22,094 nt of DNA from Erysipelotrichaceae bacterium UBA4808. Lineage in GTDB: Bacteria; Bacillota_I; Bacilli_A; Erysipelotrichales; Erysipelotrichaceae. The notes beneath the pieces are model-generated. The model did not search any database, was not told where the DNA came from, and saw only the letters and a program-made list of their open reading frames with translations. The position numbers and the translations under genes are program-made. Shown here piece after piece: positions 16,185 through 22,094 of this stretch; the first letter of the stretch is position 1, and every line of letters begins with the position of its first letter. Where the stretch lies: assembly GCA_002402585.1 (NCBI GenBank), contig DHGC01000100.1:1-22094 (forward strand). The letters are read 5' to 3'.

Positions 16185-17159
16185 ATGTTTAAATTTTTAT
16201 TTAGACGATTTGTATCATTAATTCCTGTTATCTTTATCATTTCGTTGATGTTGTTCGGTCTATTCAAGTCAATGCCTGGGGATCCAGTTAAGTTGATGAT
16301 TCCCCCTGGAATTAAATCCGAAGTCCAACGTCAAGCGCTCTATGATGCAAAAGTACAGCAATTAGGTTTGGATAAGTCATTACCAGAACAGTATGTTCGC
16401 TGGATTGGAAACACCTTGACGGGTGATTTTGGTATTTCCACCTCATTTAACAAACCTGTGGTTGAGGTTATTGAACAGCCTTTGAAGAATTCAATTAAAT
16501 TGAATGTTTTCGTTGTTATCTTGTCATTTATGATTTCGATTCCTGTTGGAATCATGTCTGCGGTGAAACGCCATTCATTATTTGATTCATTTTGGCAGGT
16601 TTTCTCTTTGGTTGGTTTATCCATGCCGGTTTTCTTTATCGGCTTATTGATGATTTTTACGCTTGCGATCAATTTGCGTTGGTTGCCTGCAGGTGGGATG
16701 CCTTTTAAACTCAATGGTGATTTTATCAACGATACCCTGCAATGGGCACGATACATGACGTTACCGATTATTACCTTGACGATTGGTAACTTAGCTGGAA
16801 CCATTCGTTATGTCCGTAATGCGATGATTGAAGTCATCAGTAAAGACTTCATCCGTACGGCCCGCTCAAAAGGTTTAAGTGAAAAGGTTGTCATTTATTC
16901 GCATGCTTTCCGTAATGCGTTGATTCCTGTTGTTACACTTGTTGCAGGTTCATTGGTTGGTTTATTCGGTGGAGCAGCAATTACAGAATCCATCTTTGCT
17001 TGGAATGGGATTGGTTATGTTTTGATTCAAGCATTAAATACACGTGATTATATGGTTGTCTTGACAATGAATATCTTTTATGCCGTATTGTCGTTATCGG
17101 CGAATATCATTATGGATATCGGCTATGCCATCGTCGATCCACGCGTCAAGTTGAAGTAG
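16185..17159 (+). CDS. oppB: oligopeptide ABC transporter permease OppB
   Basis: First permease subunit of the peptide importer, 324 residues, the normal size for OppB/DppB. It starts with the family N-terminus (MFKFLFRRFVSLIPVIFIIS), with TM1 at about 9-28. SMPGDPV (29-35) and a loop with LGLDKSLPEQYVRW (60-73) follow. Further helices lie at about 104-125, 137-163, 190-205, 244-270 and 290-312. The EAA loop that docks on the ATPases is at about 220-248, with DFIRTARSKGL and FRNAL. AAAGGAG at 16172-16178 supports the start. It sits 25 bases after the oppA-oppB stem-loop. The external loops are of ordinary length, in contrast to oppC. Confidence 0.94.
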   Translation: MFKFLFRRFVSLIPVIFIISLMLFGLFKSMPGDPVKLMIPPGIKSEVQRQALYDAKVQQLGLDKSLPEQYVRWIGNTLTGDFGISTSFNKPVVEVIEQPLKNSIKLNVFVVILSFMISIPVGIMSAVKRHSLFDSFWQVFSLVGLSMPVFFIGLLMIFTLAINLRWLPAGGMPFKLNGDFINDTLQWARYMTLPIITLTIGNLAGTIRYVRNAMIEVISKDFIRTARSKGLSEKVVIYSHAFRNALIPVVTLVAGSLVGLFGGAAITESIFAWNGIGYVLIQALNTRDYMVVLTMNIFYAVLSLSANIIMDIGYAIVDPRVKLK

Positions 17160-17168
17160 GAGATGATC

Positions 17169-19025
17169 ATGCAAGAAAATAAAATCATTCGTACATTAAA
17201 ATCATTTGGTCGAACAGTTGCTTCTTTATTTACCTTTGGTAAAAAAGAAACACCTATTTTCAACTTAGCAGAAGAAGCAGTATTGAGCCCGACACGCGTC
17301 ATCATTCGTAATTTCAAACGTAACAAACTAGCAATGTTTGGTTTGATTTGGTTCGTTATGATGATTCTGGTTATTTTTGGTGGCTCAGCATTGTTTCCTA
17401 TCGATTTATATGAAACGGAACCTGTATTAAGAAATACGCGTCCGGGGACAGGGTACATTAAATTTCCTTCCGCTTTTGAAAAAGCGGGCGTCGACACTAT
17501 CAGTTCAGGTATTACCTATTCTGTGGCTTTAGGTCAAGATGGTGAAGTTTATGCCTGGGGGATTGATGTTGAAGGTGTTCTAAGTGTACCGAAGGAAGTT
17601 TCCGCTGAGAATATCACCAAAATCACTTCAGGTGATCGTCATGCATTGGCGTTGACTGAAGGTGGTAAGGTTTATGCTTGGGGAAACAATAACTTTAATC
17701 AAGCAGAGGTTCCTTTTGAAATTGAAAGTATTATGCAGCTTGAGAAGGCTGTGGATATTTTAGCGGGTGACCAATACTCAGCGATTTTAAGTAATAAGGG
17801 TCGTCTCTATGTTTGGGGAAGTACGTTTGCGACGAAGCTGAACATCGTCCCAGCGGCATTCCAAGGCAATATCGCTAAAGCGGTTCCTTCATCGTTCAAT
17901 ATTCTTCTATTGGATAAAGACGGTAAAGTGGGCATTATGGGTCAATCGGGTACACCGCTTGAAACAGCCATGCCTGAATACATCAAAGATGGCAGTGTTC
18001 GTTTGAGTGACCTTGTTGTTACGTTGCGTACGGCTGCAGCTGTGGATGAAAATGGAAAACTATACGTTTGGGGTGAAGATTTCAATGATTTATTGACGCT
18101 TCCAGAAGGCATTCAAGATGCAAAAATCGTTGAGTTGGCATCGGGTCGTGCACATTTCATGGCTTTAGATGATCAAGGTAAGCTCTATGTTTGGGGCAGC
18201 AATAAGTTCAACCAATCTAAGATACCAAGTGCATTACAAAATACAAAAGTAAGTTACATTTCTGCGGATTTCTATCAAAGTTATGCAGTAGATGAAAGTG
18301 GAAAACTCTATTCATGGGGAAACAATGGTTTCGTTTTGGGTAGTGATGAATTTGGACGCGATTTAGCAATGCGTTTATTGCATGGTGGTCGTGTTTCGAT
18401 GACTGTCGGAGCTGTCGCCGTGTTGATCTCTACATTCTTGGGGCTATTAATTGGTTTAATCGCAGGTTTCTATGGTAAATGGGTCGATAATCTCTTGATG
18501 CGTTTTGCGGAAGTCATCAGTTCCTTCCCGTTCCTTCCTTTAGTTATCACCTTATCGTCGTTCTTACAAGGTAAACTTACTCAGACGGAACGACTCATGA
18601 TGATCATGGTCATCCTTGGTTTGATTTCGTGGCCAGGCTTGGCACGTTTGATACGTGGTCAAATCTTAGCTGAACGTGAAAAAGACTTCGTGCTTGCGGC
18701 ACGTGCACTTGGCATTCGTTCAAATGTCATCATTCTACGTCACATCTTACCGAACATCATTAATATCGTTATCGTTAGTATGACCTTGAGTTATGCAGGT
18801 AGTTTACTGACGGAAGCAGGGCTTTCGTTCTTAGGCTTCGGAGTTGTCCCGCCTTCACCATCTTGGGGGAATATGCTTAATGGAGCTCAACAATCCTCTG
18901 TCATTCAGTTGTACTGGTGGCGTTGGATTCTCCCGGCACTCTGTGTCTTGATTGCCGCATTGAGTGTCAATATCGTCGGGGATGGCTTACGGGATGCAAT
19001 GGATCCTAAAGCGAATGAGAAATAG
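17169..19025 (+). CDS. oppC: oligopeptide ABC transporter permease OppC with inserted RCC1-like beta-propeller
   Basis: Second permease subunit, 618 residues against about 300 for normal OppC. The cytoplasmic N-terminus and TM1 (about 56-76) are usual. After a short normal loop the protein enters about 280 residues (109-388) of seven RCC1-like repeats. It then resumes exactly at GSDEFGRD (391-398), the family motif before TM2. The rest is a complete permease, including the EAA loop EKDFVLAARALGIRSN (504-519) and the C-terminal GLSFLGFGVVPPSPSWG. The insert is in the loop predicted to face outside, next to where OppA docks. The reading frame is open throughout and the repeats differ in DNA sequence, so it is not a recent artefact. 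ATG at 17169 is preferred over 17163, because AGGAG (17158-17162) directly abuts the latter. Confidence 0.9.
   Translation: MQENKIIRTLKSFGRTVASLFTFGKKETPIFNLAEEAVLSPTRVIIRNFKRNKLAMFGLIWFVMMILVIFGGSALFPIDLYETEPVLRNTRPGTGYIKFPSAFEKAGVDTISSGITYSVALGQDGEVYAWGIDVEGVLSVPKEVSAENITKITSGDRHALALTEGGKVYAWGNNNFNQAEVPFEIESIMQLEKAVDILAGDQYSAILSNKGRLYVWGSTFATKLNIVPAAFQGNIAKAVPSSFNILLLDKDGKVGIMGQSGTPLETAMPEYIKDGSVRLSDLVVTLRTAAAVDENGKLYVWGEDFNDLLTLPEGIQDAKIVELASGRAHFMALDDQGKLYVWGSNKFNQSKIPSALQNTKVSYISADFYQSYAVDESGKLYSWGNNGFVLGSDEFGRDLAMRLLHGGRVSMTVGAVAVLISTFLGLLIGLIAGFYGKWVDNLLMRFAEVISSFPFLPLVITLSSFLQGKLTQTERLMMIMVILGLISWPGLARLIRGQILAEREKDFVLAARALGIRSNVIILRHILPNIINIVIVSMTLSYAGSLLTEAGLSFLGFGVVPPSPSWGNMLNGAQQSSVIQLYWWRWILPALCVLIAALSVNIVGDGLRDAMDPKANEK
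17493..18332 (+). repeat. seven RCC1-like repeats inside oppC
   Basis: The repeat pattern is small residues plus G, then an A-L or A-V strand, D/E-x-G-K/E-V/L-Y-x-W-G, and a loop ending in V/I/L-P. Approximate units: 17499-17591, 17616-17714, 17751-17852, 17871-17975, 17997-18104, 18126-18227 and 18249-18332. The key Trp residues are 130, 171, 216, 301, 342 and 383. Unit 4 has Met257 in that place (GIMG) and is the most degenerate. Spacing between units is 41, 45, 41, 44, 41 and 41 residues. RCC1 itself has seven blades, so seven units could close a propeller. Shorter than classic RCC1 repeats of about 50 residues, they resemble bacterial RCC1-like proteins. Confidence 0.88.
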
Positions 19026-19034
19026 GAGGTAAAC

Positions 19035-20024
19035 ATGGCATTACTAGAAATTAAAAATTTACATACCTATTTTGAAACCCGACGCGGTTTGATCAAAGCC
19101 GTTTACGGTGTAACCCTAGAAGTTGAAAAGGGCCGTACACTGGGTATCGTTGGAGAATCAGGTAGTGGTAAAAGTCAGACAGCGATGAGTATCTTACGTT
19201 TGTTTGAACACAATCAAAAAACATACGAAGGTGAAATCATCTTCGACGGTAAAGATTTAACAAAGATGACGGAAGCTGAGTTAAGAACGATTCGTGGTAA
19301 TGATATTTCTATCATTTTTCAAGAACCGATGACAAGCTTAAATCCTGTCTTCACCGTAAATCGTCAAATCAGTGAAGTTTTGATGCTGCATCAAAAAATC
19401 ACAAAAGAAGAGGCAGCAAAACGTACCATCGCCATGTTGGCTTCGGTTAAGATTCCAAATCCTGAAGAAGTAGCGAAAATGTATCCGTTCCAATTGTCCG
19501 GTGGTATGAACCAACGTGTCATGATTGCGATGGCTTTGGCGTGTCAACCAAAACTCTTGATTGCGGATGAACCGACTACGGCATTGGACGTAACGATTCA
19601 AGCACAAATACTACATTTAATGAATGAATTGAAACGTGAATACAATACCTCAATTTTGTTTATTACGCATGACTTGGGTGTCATCAACCAAATGGCGGAT
19701 GATGTCGCGATCATGTATTGTGGCCAAGTTGTTGAGAGTGCCCCCGTTGAATACATATTCCAAGATAAATCGAAATACATTCATCCATATACAGAAGGCT
19801 TGTTGAACTCCATTCCAAGCTTAAGCAGCAGCCGTAGTGAAAAGCTTGATGTCATTCCTGGTTCAGTACCTCATCCATTGGATCTTCCAAAGGGATGCAA
19901 GTTTGCACCACGTTGCAAATATGCGACGGATAAGTGTCATAATGAAGAGCCGCCATTGGTTCAAGTTGAAGCGCATCAAACGGTTCGGTGCTTCTATCCT
20001 AAGAAAGGAGCACATCATGAGTAA
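19035..20024 (+). CDS. oppD: oligopeptide ABC transporter ATP-binding protein OppD
   Basis: One of two ATPases that power peptide uptake, 329 residues, normal for OppD/DppD. Walker A GESGSGKSQ is at 40-48, the Q-loop near IIFQEPMTSLNP (93-104), signature LSGGM at 154-158, Walker B LLIADEP at 174-180 with catalytic Glu179, and switch His212. The C-terminal oligopeptide-transport domain carries a four-cysteine pattern (Cys288, Cys294, Cys301, Cys319 in GCKFAPRC...C...C). In related DppD and OppD proteins this pattern holds a [4Fe-4S] cluster. AGGAGG at 19024-19029 sets the start. It overlaps oppF by eight bases. Confidence 0.95.
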   Translation: MALLEIKNLHTYFETRRGLIKAVYGVTLEVEKGRTLGIVGESGSGKSQTAMSILRLFEHNQKTYEGEIIFDGKDLTKMTEAELRTIRGNDISIIFQEPMTSLNPVFTVNRQISEVLMLHQKITKEEAAKRTIAMLASVKIPNPEEVAKMYPFQLSGGMNQRVMIAMALACQPKLLIADEPTTALDVTIQAQILHLMNELKREYNTSILFITHDLGVINQMADDVAIMYCGQVVESAPVEYIFQDKSKYIHPYTEGLLNSIPSLSSSRSEKLDVIPGSVPHPLDLPKGCKFAPRCKYATDKCHNEEPPLVQVEAHQTVRCFYPKKGAHHE

Positions 20025-21027
20025 CAATGTTTTATTAAAAATTACAGATCTCAAAGAACACTTTCCTTTAAAGAAAAAATCCGTATTTCAAAAGGGCACT
20101 TTAAGTGTCAGAGCATTGGATGGTGTCACTGTTGATATTCTTGAAGGGGAAACCCTAGGCTTGGTTGGAGAGTCCGGTTGTGGAAAATCTACATTTGGAC
20201 GTACCATTCTCCAATTATATGAACCAACAGGTGGAAATGTTGTCTATTACGGTCGCAATCAAGAAGGTGAAGACCTTGCGAAATTAAAGAAGGAAGACAT
20301 GCGTAATTTACGTCGTGATCTTCAAATCATCTTCCAAGATCCGTATTCTTCCTTGAACCCACGTTTGACTGTTGGTCAAATCATTGGTGAAGGTCTCTTA
20401 GCACACGGTGTATTCAAGAGTGAAAAAGATCCTAATTATACTGAATACATCACAAAAGTTATGGATCAATGTGGTTTAGCACCGTACTTCATTCACCGTT
20501 ACCCTCACCAGTTCTCTGGTGGTCAACGTCAACGAATTGGGATTGCTCGTGCTTTAGCCTTGAATCCGAAATTCATTGTCTGTGATGAGGCTGTAAGTGC
20601 ACTGGATGTCTCGATTCAATCACAAATCATCAACCTTTTGATTGATCTTAAACATCAAAACAAACTAACTTATTTATTCATCACACATGATTTAAGTGTC
20701 GTTAAATTCATCTCAGATCGTATTGGCGTCATGTATCTCGGAAATCTTGTGGAGCTTGCTCCTTCCGATCGTATCTTTGATAATCCTTTGCATCCGTATA
20801 CGCAAGCTCTTTTAGAAGCGATTCCTCGAACTGATGTTGCCTCGAATCAAAAACTAAGTATTCTTGAAGGCGATATTCCTTCTCCAATCAACCCACCGAA
20901 AGGCTGTAAGTTCCACACACGTTGCAAATACGCAACAGAGAAGTGTCGCACAGTCGTACCAAAGTGGGAAGAAATTGAAGAAGGTCATTTCGTTGCTTGT
21001 CACTTAAGGAGTGCAGAAGGTGTTTAA
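20017..21027 (+). CDS. oppF: oligopeptide ABC transporter ATP-binding protein OppF
   Basis: The partner ATPase of OppD, 336 residues from the chosen start. ATG at 20017 follows AAAGGAG (20004-20010) and overlaps the oppD stop as ATGAGTAA. An in-frame ATG 60 codons upstream lies inside oppD and adds nothing family-like. Walker A GESGCGKST is at 51-59, Q-loop FQDPYSSLNP at 106-115, signature FSGGQRQR at 166-173, Walker B FIVCDEAVSALD at 186-197, which is a form typical of OppF, and switch His at 224. The C-terminus again has four cysteines (297, 303, 310, 328), so both ATPases could carry an iron-sulfur cluster. Confidence 0.95.
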   Translation: MSNNVLLKITDLKEHFPLKKKSVFQKGTLSVRALDGVTVDILEGETLGLVGESGCGKSTFGRTILQLYEPTGGNVVYYGRNQEGEDLAKLKKEDMRNLRRDLQIIFQDPYSSLNPRLTVGQIIGEGLLAHGVFKSEKDPNYTEYITKVMDQCGLAPYFIHRYPHQFSGGQRQRIGIARALALNPKFIVCDEAVSALDVSIQSQIINLLIDLKHQNKLTYLFITHDLSVVKFISDRIGVMYLGNLVELAPSDRIFDNPLHPYTQALLEAIPRTDVASNQKLSILEGDIPSPINPPKGCKFHTRCKYATEKCRTVVPKWEEIEEGHFVACHLRSAEGV

Positions 21028-21211
21028 ACACCGTAAAAGATATACAAAAGAGGAAATGGCAGAATACGATGCCAAATTAAAAGAGATGCACTTTGAAAAA
21101 GGGGATTTACCCGCAATGATCATTGCAGGCATTCTTACTTTCATTCCCATGATGCTGGTTGTCTTGGGTGTCATGGTCTTCATCATTTGGTTGTTTTTCT
21201 TAAGAAGCTAA
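21020..21211 (+). CDS. small membrane protein of unknown function at the end of the opp operon
   Basis: A 63-residue protein not recognised from any family. Residues 1-30 are charged (MFKHRKRYTKEEMAEYDAKLKEM), probably cytoplasmic and helical. Residues about 31-60 are strongly hydrophobic with a Pro at 43, either one long transmembrane helix or a short hairpin. GTG at 21020 is chosen because AAGGAG (21006-21011) is eight bases upstream. An in-frame GTG at 21011 lies on that site. The start overlaps the oppF stop by eight bases (GTGTTTAA), the same spacing as oppD-oppF, which argues for coupled translation and a real gene. It may be an accessory subunit of the importer; this is inference from position. 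Confidence 0.65.
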   Translation: MFKHRKRYTKEEMAEYDAKLKEMHFEKGDLPAMIIAGILTFIPMMLVVLGVMVFIIWLFFLRS

Positions 21212-21213
21212 AG

Positions 21214-21240
21214 AAAATGGACAATTGTCCATTTTTATTT
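21214..21240. terminator. bidirectional terminator between the opp operon and the minus-strand gene
   Basis: Arms AAAATGGAC and GTCCATTTT pair over nine bases with an AATT loop. The whole 22-base sequence is a perfect palindrome. T-rich DNA follows on the + strand (21232-21240). On the - strand the run after the hairpin is weaker, but the stop codon of the facing gene lies within it. It ends the opp operon and probably also the convergent gene. Confidence 0.88.
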
Positions 21241-21618
21241 TAGGAACACATAAAGATAACTAAGTGCGAAGTTCAGAGCGATGAATAAGACGCTAAGTCC
21301 CAAGAAATCCAGTCTGACCATGATGCGTCTTTCATTGGATTTTTGAACATAATTATAGAATGAACTGTACTTTTCTTTTTGGTCCTCATCCAGTGTCTCA
21401 TGTTTGCGACTGAAGACATAATACGTCTTCTTGAAGGTATAACCAAAGACATCGAAATAGCCATAGCGCTCCAGAAATAGGTACATGGTAATTACTAACA
21501 TGAAAATGCTCATGAGACCAATAGCATTTAAGAATGCCATCACGAAATCATTCTGGAAAAATGCATAGACAAGAGCGATACCATAAAGGATCAAGAAGAG
21601 TCGAAGTTTTTTTAACAT
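21235..21618 (-). CDS. small membrane protein, possibly DUF3899 family
   Basis: A 127-residue protein with about three hydrophobic helices (residues 5-25, 30-52 and 104-126). Between the last two lies RYGYFDVFGYTFKKTYYVFSRK and a charged stretch (HETLDEDQKEKYSS). The G-x-F-D-x-x-x-Y-x-F-K/R pattern recalls DUF3899 proteins of Firmicutes; this is from memory and moderate. Two starts are possible. The ATG at 21618 lies nine bases after a strong extended -10 box, so it would be almost leaderless. An ATG at 21693 would add 25 residues, but this promoter would then lie inside the gene. The gene converges on the opp operon and diverges from the second lipoprotein gene. Confidence 0.6.
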   Translation of the reverse strand: MLKKLRLFLILYGIALVYAFFQNDFVMAFLNAIGLMSIFMLVITMYLFLERYGYFDVFGYTFKKTYYVFSRKHETLDEDQKEKYSSFYNYVQKSNERRIMVRLDFLGLSVLFIALNFALSYLYVFLK

Positions 21619-21627
21619 ATCGTAAGC

Positions 21628-21656
21628 ATTATAGCATATGAATAAAAATGTATAAA
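21628..21656 (-). promoter_or_regulatory. promoter of the minus-strand membrane protein gene
   Basis: Read on the minus strand: TTTATA (21651-21656), 17 bases, then TGCTATAAT with a perfect -10 at 21628-21633 and an extended TG. The start codon at 21618 follows after nine bases, so the leader would be about two or three bases. The GAAAATATTTTC palindrome lies just upstream of the -35 box. Confidence 0.55.
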
Positions 21657-21657
21657 T

Positions 21658-21675
21658 GAAAATATTTTCATAAAT
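21658..21675 (+). promoter_or_regulatory. palindromic element shared with the oppA promoter
   Basis: GAAAATATTTTCATAAAT matches the element at 14145-14162 in 17 of 18 bases. Its first 12 bases are a perfect palindrome. It starts 54 bases ahead of the -35 box of the lipoprotein gene on the right and directly adjoins the promoter of the minus-strand gene on the left, so a bound protein could affect both. Three TTTCAC copies follow at 21675, 21688 and 21699. Confidence 0.5.
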
Positions 21676-21711
21676 TTCACTTATTATTTTCACATATATT
21701 TCACAAACCTA

Positions 21712-21739
21712 TTGACAGTTTTCATAGTTTCTCTATAAT
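21712..21739 (+). promoter_or_regulatory. promoter of the second peptide-binding lipoprotein
   Basis: TTGACA (21712-21717), a 16-base spacer and TATAAT (21734-21739), both hexamers perfect. Transcription should begin near 21746, giving a leader of about 32 bases with AAAGGA at 21763-21768 as the ribosome binding site. Confidence 0.85.
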
Positions 21740-21777
21740 TATGCTATACACGTAAGGTGTGGAAAGGATTATTAGTA

Positions 21778-22094
21778 ATGAAAAGACTATTATTATTGTT
21801 GGTAGTTGCTGTCTTGATTGCTACTAATTTAGTTGGATGTGCAAAAAAGGTTGAACTTGGTGCTAACATCAATTTATTCCAAGGCGAAGACATCCCTACA
21901 TTAGATGCAAACTTAGCTACCGATGCTGTTTCCTTTGATTCATTAGGAAACGTTATGGAAGGTCTCGTTCGTTTAGGCCAAGATGCTGATCTCGTTCCTG
22001 GGGTTGCAACTGAATGGTCATTTGACGAAGCTACGTTGACTTGGACATTTAAACTAAATGAAGATGCTGTATGGGTTAACGCTACTGGCGAAGA
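21778..22094 (+). CDS. second oligopeptide-binding lipoprotein, cut by the window end
   Basis: Only the first 105 codons are in the window. The protein begins MKRLLLLLVVAVLIATNLVGC, a lipoprotein signal with the lipobox LVGC and Cys21. The mature part has the start of an SBP_bac_5 peptide-binding domain: a DIPTLDANLATDAVSFDSL segment, MEGLVRLGQDADLVPGVATEW, and LTWTFKLNEDAVWVN. These match the family pattern 'N.fegL...d..g...P.lA.sw..s.D...yTF.L'. It is not a copy of oppA above. The remaining genes of its transporter, if any, lie outside the window, or it may share the OppBCDF pore. Confidence 0.9.
   Translation, partial: MKRLLLLLVVAVLIATNLVGCAKKVELGANINLFQGEDIPTLDANLATDAVSFDSLGNVMEGLVRLGQDADLVPGVATEWSFDEATLTWTFKLNEDAVWVNATGE

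Noticed and set aside
16340..16804. 154-codon minus-strand open frame opposite oppB
   Set aside because: It is antisense to a well-supported permease gene, has no recognisable domain and no ribosome binding site. It is a shadow of the + strand codon pattern. The other antisense frames inside the large genes were rejected for the same reason.
17493..18332. oppC propeller as a sequencing or assembly chimera
   Set aside because: The insert is in frame at both ends, joins at sensible structural borders, has similar base composition to the flanking gene and no duplicated DNA. A real fusion is the better reading, though a check in relatives is listed.
19837..20016. Longer oppF reading frame starting 60 codons upstream
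   Set aside because: The extension lies within oppD, has no family similarity, and the ATG at 20017 has AAAGGAG at the right distance.

Overview
The window looks like chromosomal DNA of a low-to-moderate-GC Firmicute, probably an Erysipelotrichia-type or other Mollicutes-related lineage. Evidence is the tsaE-tsaB-rimI-tsaD order, a Rex repressor, a PPi-type phosphofructokinase, PepF, strong AGGAGG ribosome binding sites and near-consensus sigma-A promoters. TGA is a stop codon for several genes, so the Mycoplasma genetic code does not apply. The lineage is inferred from gene style, not from a search. Almost every base is coding and almost all genes lie on the + strand. No tRNA, rRNA, CRISPR array or insertion sequence was recognised, and no gene-free stretch exceeds about 160 bases.

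Region 1 (1-9051) is a housekeeping run: tsaE, tsaB, rimI and tsaD (tRNA t6A synthesis plus ribosomal protein acetylation), rex (NADH sensor, with a near-consensus Rex operator over its own promoter), asnS, a membrane-anchored amidase-like protein with half of its active site replaced, an ABC-F ATPase, and pfp (glycolysis), closed by a clear intrinsic terminator. The tsaE-tsaB-rimI-tsaD order together with rex and an ABC-F gene resembles the ydiBCDE-ydiF-rex neighbourhood of Bacillus subtilis.

Region 2 (9060-14140) holds an MFS exporter whose promoter sits almost on its start codon, oligoendopeptidase F, and an S9 prolyl-oligopeptidase-type serine peptidase. The last two would process peptides in the cytoplasm.

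Region 3 (14141-21240) is a complete oligopeptide ABC importer operon: oppA lipoprotein, oppB, oppC, oppD, oppF and a small membrane protein. It starts at a perfect TTGACA-17-TATAAT promoter, has a strong stem-loop between oppA and oppB, and ends at a bidirectional terminator. The standout feature is oppC. Its first external loop, between TM1 and the GSDEFGRD motif, carries an insertion of about 280 residues made of seven RCC1-like repeats, the number needed for a closed beta-propeller. A peptide permease with a built-in extracellular propeller is the most novel system here. Imported peptides could be degraded by the two peptidases encoded just upstream.

Region 4 (21235-22094) has a small minus-strand membrane protein gene and, divergent from it, a second peptide-binding lipoprotein cut off by the window end. 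The second lipoprotein promoter shares a 17/18-identical palindromic element with the oppA promoter, which suggests common regulation.
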